Below are positions 6,796 to 9,746 of a DNA stretch of 9,746 nt, in pieces. Location of the stretch: assembly GCA_025964055.1 (NCBI GenBank), contig JAOPZP010000121.1, positions 1-9,746 of the forward strand, given 5' to 3'. Below the pieces are notes generated by a model. It was not told the DNA's origin and did not search any database. It saw nothing but the letters and a program-made list of their open reading frames with translations. Position 1 is the stretch's first letter. The number at the start of each line of letters is the position of its first letter. The translations under genes were made by a program, and so were the position numbers. The stretch comes from Conexibacter sp. (GTDB lineage: Bacteria; Actinomycetota; Thermoleophilia; Solirubrobacterales; Solirubrobacteraceae).

Positions 6796-6840
6796 CGAGC
6801 CTCCCGCGGAGGTCGCGATCACGTCCCCGAGCCTCCCGCG
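6796..6840. repeat. 13-bp direct repeat spanning the xerD 3' end
   Basis: CGAGCCTCCCGCG occurs at 6796-6808 and again, without mismatch, at 6828-6840. The second copy is inside xerD and encodes part of the C-terminal RAGGS; the first is in the space between xerD and the lipoprotein gene. The intergenic copy also belongs to a small inverted repeat, CCTCC-CGC-GGAGG (6800-6812). Confidence 0.6.
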
Positions 6841-7769
6841 CGGGGATGCGCGCTGAAATAGACGTCCTTCAGCCGCTCCGCCGACAGGTGGGTGTAGATC
6901 TGGGTCGTCGCGATGTCGGCGTGCCCGAGCATCTCCTGCACGGCGCGTAGGTCGCAGCCGCCCGCGAGCAAGTGGGTCGCGAAGGTGTGGCGCAGCGTGT
7001 GGGGGCTCATGCGGTCCTCCATGCCGACCGCCCGGGCGTGGCGCTGGACGATCTTGTAGAGCCCCTGGCGCGTCAGCCCGGTCCCGCGGCGGTTGACGAA
7101 CAGGTGCCGATCGTCGGTGGTCGCGGTCAGCGAGGGACGTCCGCGCTGCAGGTAGAGCGTGACGGCGGCGATCGCCTCCCGGCCCACCGGGACCATGCGC
7201 TCCTTGGAGCCCTTGCCGCGGGCGCGCAGGACGCCGGCCTTGAGGTCGAGGTCGCCCACTTCGAGGTCGATCGCCTCGCTGGCGCGCAGGCCGCAGGCGT
7301 ACATGAGCTCCAGCAGCGCGCGGTCGCGCAGGGCGCTGGGGTCGGTGCCCGTCGGCGCGCGCAGCAGGCGGTCGACGTCGCCGCGCGAGAGGACCTTCGG
7401 CAGCCGCTGGCTCTTGCGGGGAGCCCGCAGGTCGGCGGTCGGGTCGTGCGAGAGGATCGACTCGCGGCGCAGGTGGCGGTAGAACGAGCGCAGGCACGCG
7501 GCCTTGCGCTGCAGCGTGGCGGGCCGTGCGGCCGGACGGTCCTCGGTCCCGGCGGCCAGGGCATCGAGGAAGCCGGCGAGGTCGCTGTGCTGGGCCTCGA
7601 GGACGTCGGTGTCCGTGGCGCGCAGGTGCTGGCCGAACTGCAGCAGGTCGCTGCGGTAGGCGTCGAGGGTGTTGCGCGACAGCCCGCGCTCGAACTCGAG
7701 GTAGGCGAGGAAGTCGAGCACGTGATGCTCGAGGGCCCGCGAGGCGGGCGGTGCCGGGGCGACGGCCAT
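6819..7769 (-). CDS. xerD: Tyrosine recombinase XerD (XerC/D family)
   Basis: This is a cytoplasmic site-specific recombinase of the XerC/XerD type, which resolves chromosome dimers at dif near the terminus. Numbered from the ATG at 7769 (316 residues), the N-terminal SAM-like core-binding domain spans about 14-105 (FLAYLEFERGLSRNTLDAY). The catalytic domain has Arg162 in GLRASE, Lys186 in GKGSKER, His257 and Arg260 in SPHTLRHTFATHLL, His283 in LGHADIATTQIYTH, and nucleophile Tyr292. The ending LKDVYFSAHPRAG is typical of chromosomal XerD rather than phage integrases. A GTG at 7832 would give 337 residues, but the added part is not family-like and would run through an 11-bp inverted repeat; neither start has a good Shine-Dalgarno. 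The neighbour deoB (one gene on) supports a housekeeping role. xerC versus xerD is not certain from one gene. Confidence 0.92.
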   Translation of the reverse strand: MAVAPAPPASRALEHHVLDFLAYLEFERGLSRNTLDAYRSDLLQFGQHLRATDTDVLEAQHSDLAGFLDALAAGTEDRPAARPATLQRKAACLRSFYRHLRRESILSHDPTADLRAPRKSQRLPKVLSRGDVDRLLRAPTGTDPSALRDRALLELMYACGLRASEAIDLEVGDLDLKAGVLRARGKGSKERMVPVGREAIAAVTLYLQRGRPSLTATTDDRHLFVNRRGTGLTRQGLYKIVQRHARAVGMEDRMSPHTLRHTFATHLLAGGCDLRAVQEMLGHADIATTQIYTHLSAERLKDVYFSAHPRAGGSGT

Positions 7770-7783
7770 GGTGTCTGGTTCGG

Positions 7784-7830
7784 GGCCGACCGGCCCGCTC
7801 CTCGCGCTGCAAGGAACCTGCCGGTCGGCC
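7784..7830 (-). promoter_or_regulatory. Inverted repeat in the xerD leader
   Basis: GGCCGACCGGC (7784-7794) and GCCGGTCGGCC (7820-7830) are perfect 11-bp inverted repeats around a 25-base loop. They lie between the stop of the DUF4333-like gene (7842) and the xerD ATG (7769). No T-run follows on the minus strand. It may be a U-less terminator, an mRNA leader hairpin, or an operator for a dimeric protein. Confidence 0.5.
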
Positions 7831-7841
7831 ACCGAGCGGTG

Positions 7842-8234
7842 CTACTGCAGGAAGCCCGCGAGGTCCGTGGAGCCCGGCAGGCCCTTGACCTTGTGATCGG
7901 CCTTGGCCGCGACGCGGTACTCGATCGCGCCCTTGGAGATCCGGAGCACGTGGTTGCGGGGGATGAGCGTGTAGTCGGCGCTGCGGCCGTTCTTGGTCAG
8001 CCGGAACGTGCCGGTGCAGCTGCGCTGCTGGTTGACCTTCGCGACCGGCGGGCACGTGATGTCGATCTTCGACGCCTTGGCGCCGCCGGCGGAGATGCGC
8101 GCCACGTCGCGGATGCCCTTGCGCATCGCGGCGTCGGCCTGGGGGTTCTTGATCGCGGCCCCGGCGGTGGCGGCAGAGGAACCGGTGGCAACCACGGCGA
8201 TCAGGGCGAGGGGAAGGAGGCTCTTGCGGGTCAT
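7842..8234 (-). CDS. Small secreted protein, DUF4333-like
   Basis: The 130-residue product begins MTRKSLLPLALIAVVATG and runs to an AXA-type cleavage region (about residues 24-28, AGAAIK), a clear Sec signal peptide with no lipobox Cys, so it is probably secreted. The mature part of about 100 residues has a helical-looking start (NPQADAAMRKGIRDVARIS), then a beta-rich part with two Cys: KIDITCPP (Cys61) and RSCTGTFRL (Cys73). Cys-Pro followed about a dozen residues later by Cys before alternating hydrophobics, within a tripartite exported protein, resembles DUF4333 of actinobacteria; this is resemblance, not a proven match. The two Cys could form a disulfide. The ATG at 8234 has AAGAG upstream; a GTG at 8267 would add 11 basic residues before the signal. 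It lies 72 bp after the RTX gene and 72 bp before xerD. Function unknown. Confidence 0.72.
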   Translation of the reverse strand: MTRKSLLPLALIAVVATGSSAATAGAAIKNPQADAAMRKGIRDVARISAGGAKASKIDITCPPVAKVNQQRSCTGTFRLTKNGRSADYTLIPRNHVLRISKGAIEYRVAAKADHKVKGLPGSTDLAGFLQ

Positions 8235-8244
8235 GCTCTTTGAA

Positions 8245-8259
8245 CGCGCGGCCCGCGCG
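8245..8259 (-). other. GC hairpin before the DUF4333-like gene
   Basis: CGCGCG-GCC-CGCGCG forms a six-base-pair stem with a three-base loop, ten bases upstream of the ATG at 8234 on the minus strand, next to the AAGAG ribosome-binding sequence. It lies about 50 bases past the RTX stop codon. No U-run follows. It could lower initiation or protect the transcript end; alternating CG runs also arise easily at this base composition. Confidence 0.35.
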
Positions 8260-8306
8260 AAGGTCACGGTGCCACGACGAGGAGTGGAGCTAGCCGTACC
8301 GGAGGC

Positions 8307-9746
8307 TCAGCCGTGCCGGACCGACTCGCAGCCCACCGTGCGGTCGCCGCGATCGACGTGGGCGACGTCGCGCCCGGGCCCGCAGTCGATCCGGTCGCCG
8401 CGGCCATCGGCGGCCGCGTGGACGACATCGTCGCCGGGTCCGGCGCGCACGACGTCGTCGCCCCGGCCCGGCCGGATCGCGTCGTCGCCCGAGCCGCCGA
8501 CGATGACGTCGGCGCCGTCGTCGCCCTGCAGCACGTCGGCGCCCGGGCCGCCCTGGAGGACGTCGGGGCCGCCGCCACCGTAGATCGTGTCGGCGCCGTC
8601 GCCGCCGAGCAGGAGGTCGGGCGCGGCGGTTCCGGGGTCGCGGTCGCCCCAGAGCAGGTCGCGGCCGGCGCCGCCGGAGAGGACGTCGCCGCCCGAGCCG
8701 CCCAGCAGCTTGTCGTCGAGCGGCCCGCCGAAGCGGGCGTCGCCGAGATCGCCGGTGAGGACGACGACGCCGGTCTGGGCGCCGGCCGCTGCCGGCTCGA
8801 CCTCCACGACGCGCTCGCAGCCCACGATCCCGCCGGCGCGCTGCAGCGCCCGGTCGGCTGCGCCGCCGGGGGCGCCGGCGGGGTCCACGACAAGCGTGTC
8901 GGTGCCGTCGCCGCAGTCGACCGACACGTCCGAGCCGCGGTCGTTGATGGCGATGACGTCGTCGCCGGGACCGCCGATGAGCGTGTCGCGACCCGAGGCG
9001 CCGGCGAGCTGGTCGTCGCCGTCGCCGCCGACCACGACGTCGCTGCCCGAGCCGCCGTCGAGCCGGTCGGCGCCGGGTCCTCCGTCCAGGCGATCAGGCG
9101 CCTCGTCGCCGTTCAGCACGTCGGCGCCGGCGCCGCCGGTCAACGTGTCGTGCCCGAAGCCGCCGCGCAGCCGGTCGTCGCCGTCGCCGCCGTCGAGCGC
9201 GTCGTCCCCCGACGCGCCGGTGAGCCGGTCGGCGCCCGCGCCGCCGGCGAGGACGTCGCTGCCCGTGTCACCGAAGAGCCGGTCGTCGCCCGGGCCGCCG
9301 TCGAGCCGGTCGGGCGCCTCGTCGCCGTGGACGGTGTCGGCCCCCGAGCCCCCGAGCAGGACGTCGCTGCCGGTGTCGCCGTGGAGACGGTCGTCGCCGG
9401 CGAGGCCGCGGATGGTGTCTCGGCCGGCACCACCGGAGAGGCGGTCCGGTCCGGATCCGCCGACGAGCCGGTCGGCGCGGGCTCCGCCGCGCCGGACGAG
9501 GGAGCGGGCGGTTGGTCCCGAACGGGTCGCGCGCGCGGCGGTGGCGGTGGCCGGCGCGACCGGCGCCGGGACGCCGCGTGTCGACCGCACCACCGTCGTG
9601 CAGCCGGTCAGGCGATCGCCCGTGTCCGCGCCAACGACGTCCCGCGCATCGCAGGACACGACGTCGCCGCCGGCGCCGTCCACGGCGCCGATGGCGTCGA
9701 GGCCCGGGCCGCCGGTCAGCCGGTCGGCGCCCGCGCCGCCGGCGAG
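8307..9746 (-). CDS. RTX-type calcium-binding repeat protein (C-terminal 479 residues; N-terminus outside window)
   Basis: The frame is open to the window edge, where repeats (LAGGAGADRLTGGPG) are already present, so the GTG at 9683 is not the real start. The visible protein consists mostly of nonapeptides of the form GGxGxDxLx, the hemolysin-type (RTX) repeat whose Asp and Gly residues bind calcium and form a parallel beta-roll outside the cell. Two long arrays (9476-8940 and 8753-8394) are separated by Cys-containing stretches. A Pro/Ala/Thr/Arg-rich linker lies near 9599-9480. The C-terminus GCESVRHG lacks the acidic-hydrophobic tail of type I secretion substrates; with six Cys it looks more like a Sec-exported protein, but the N-terminus needed to show this is absent. 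No enzymatic domain is visible. Role unknown; surface structure or adhesion is a guess. Confidence 0.85.
   Translation of the reverse strand, partial: LAGGAGADRLTGGPGLDAIGAVDGAGGDVVSCDARDVVGADTGDRLTGCTTVVRSTRGVPAPVAPATATAARATRSGPTARSLVRRGGARADRLVGGSGPDRLSGGAGRDTIRGLAGDDRLHGDTGSDVLLGGSGADTVHGDEAPDRLDGGPGDDRLFGDTGSDVLAGGAGADRLTGASGDDALDGGDGDDRLRGGFGHDTLTGGAGADVLNGDEAPDRLDGGPGADRLDGGSGSDVVVGGDGDDQLAGASGRDTLIGGPGDDVIAINDRGSDVSVDCGDGTDTLVVDPAGAPGGAADRALQRAGGIVGCERVVEVEPAAAGAQTGVVVLTGDLGDARFGGPLDDKLLGGSGGDVLSGGAGRDLLWGDRDPGTAAPDLLLGGDGADTIYGGGGPDVLQGGPGADVLQGDDGADVIVGGSGDDAIRPGRGDDVVRAGPGDDVVHAAADGRGDRIDCGPGRDVAHVDRGDRTVGCESVRHG
8394..8753 (-). repeat. RTX nonapeptide array 2
   Basis: This block encodes repeats such as LLGGSGGDVLSGGAGRDLL and LQGGPGADVLQGDDGADVI. 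It is interrupted by a short DRDPGTAAPD insertion and ends in degenerate, Arg-containing turns (AIRPGRGDDVVRAGPGDDVV) before the last Cys module. The degenerate turns probably bind calcium less well. Confidence 0.75.
8940..9476 (-). repeat. RTX nonapeptide array 1
   Basis: About twenty consecutive GGxGxDxLx nonapeptides are encoded here with very regular phase. Twice the Gly-Gly of the turn is replaced by GDEAPDRLD. The array ends at DDVIAINDRG, just before the second Cys module. Confidence 0.8.
8958..9377 (-). repeat. 216-bp internal superrepeat in the RTX gene
   Basis: Stretch 9377-9174 and stretch 9161-8958 are offset by exactly 216 bp (72 residues, eight nonapeptides). Both contain GDEAPDRLDGGPG followed 32 residues later by a GASG turn. 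The 15 bases GGCGCCTCGTCGCCG are identical at 9097 and 9313 on the plus strand. This points to duplication of a four-turn beta-roll block. Confidence 0.7.

Noticed and set aside
6819..7769. Tyrosine recombinase as the integrase of a mobile element
   Set aside because: Its ending and neighbours fit chromosomal XerD, and there is no tRNA gene, att-like pair, or other phage or element gene in the window.
7770..7832. Longer xerD starting at GTG 7832
   Set aside because: The extra 21 residues are not family-like, no Shine-Dalgarno precedes the GTG, and they would run through the 11-bp inverted repeat. Not fully excluded.
8271..8286. Small CCAC/GTGG hairpin after the RTX gene as a terminator
   Set aside because: The stem is only four base pairs with an eight-base loop and no T-run.
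8394..9476. A CRISPR-like or tandem DNA repeat array
   Set aside because: The repeats follow a nine-codon period with RTX consensus in one open frame, so they are coding repeats; there are no conserved repeat units separated by unique spacers.

Overview
The window is GC-rich (about 70% by eye) and codon third positions are almost all G or C. The gene set and the style of the proteins suggest a high-GC actinobacterium, most likely of the Thermoleophilia/Solirubrobacterales type. The clues are an actinobacterial-type sulfite-oxidase-like protein, DUF4333-like and RTX-type exported proteins with Asp-Arg-rich Cys-capped repeats, and a PPDK with a GGKASHAALVARGMG swivel motif. That placement is inference from protein style, not from a marker gene. 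Coding density is very high: the longest stretch without a gene is about 80 bp (6738-6818).

Layout. Left block, minus strand: recO (3738-3016), ppdK (3004-344) and the first 115 codons of a sulfite-oxidase-like molybdoprotein (347-1, cut by the window start) run together. recO and ppdK are 11 bp apart, and ppdK and the molybdoprotein share an ATGA stop/start. In the middle is a single plus-strand gene, a small dithiol glutaredoxin (3790-4050). It is divergent from recO across 51 bp and convergent with mutM. Right block, minus strand: an RTX-type calcium-binding repeat protein (cut by the window end), a small secreted DUF4333-like protein, the tyrosine recombinase xerD, a lipoprotein, deoB and mutM follow each other in transcription order. 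Gaps are 72, 72, 81, -4 and 36 bp.

The genes mix housekeeping DNA maintenance (RecO recombination mediator, MutM oxidised-base glycosylase, XerD chromosome dimer resolution) with central metabolism (PPDK interconverting pyruvate and PEP, DeoB linking nucleoside catabolism to the pentose phosphate pool), thiol redox (glutaredoxin) and an envelope group (RTX protein, DUF4333-like protein, PsbP/Mog1-like lipoprotein). The xerD-deoB neighbourhood recalls the ripX-drm pair of Bacillus, with a lipoprotein inserted. The recO-ppdK pair recalls the recO-glyQS-PDRP-ppdK cluster of Firmicutes, with the middle genes missing.

I see no clear new multi-gene system, no CRISPR array, no RNA gene and no transposon. 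The items most worth a second look are: a duplicated, out-of-frame copy of the glutaredoxin gene's last 15 codons; loss of the regulatory Thr in PPDK together with absence of its regulator gene from the adjacent locus; Cys-paired modules punctuating the RTX repeats plus a 216-bp internal superrepeat; and an 11-bp inverted repeat in the xerD leader.
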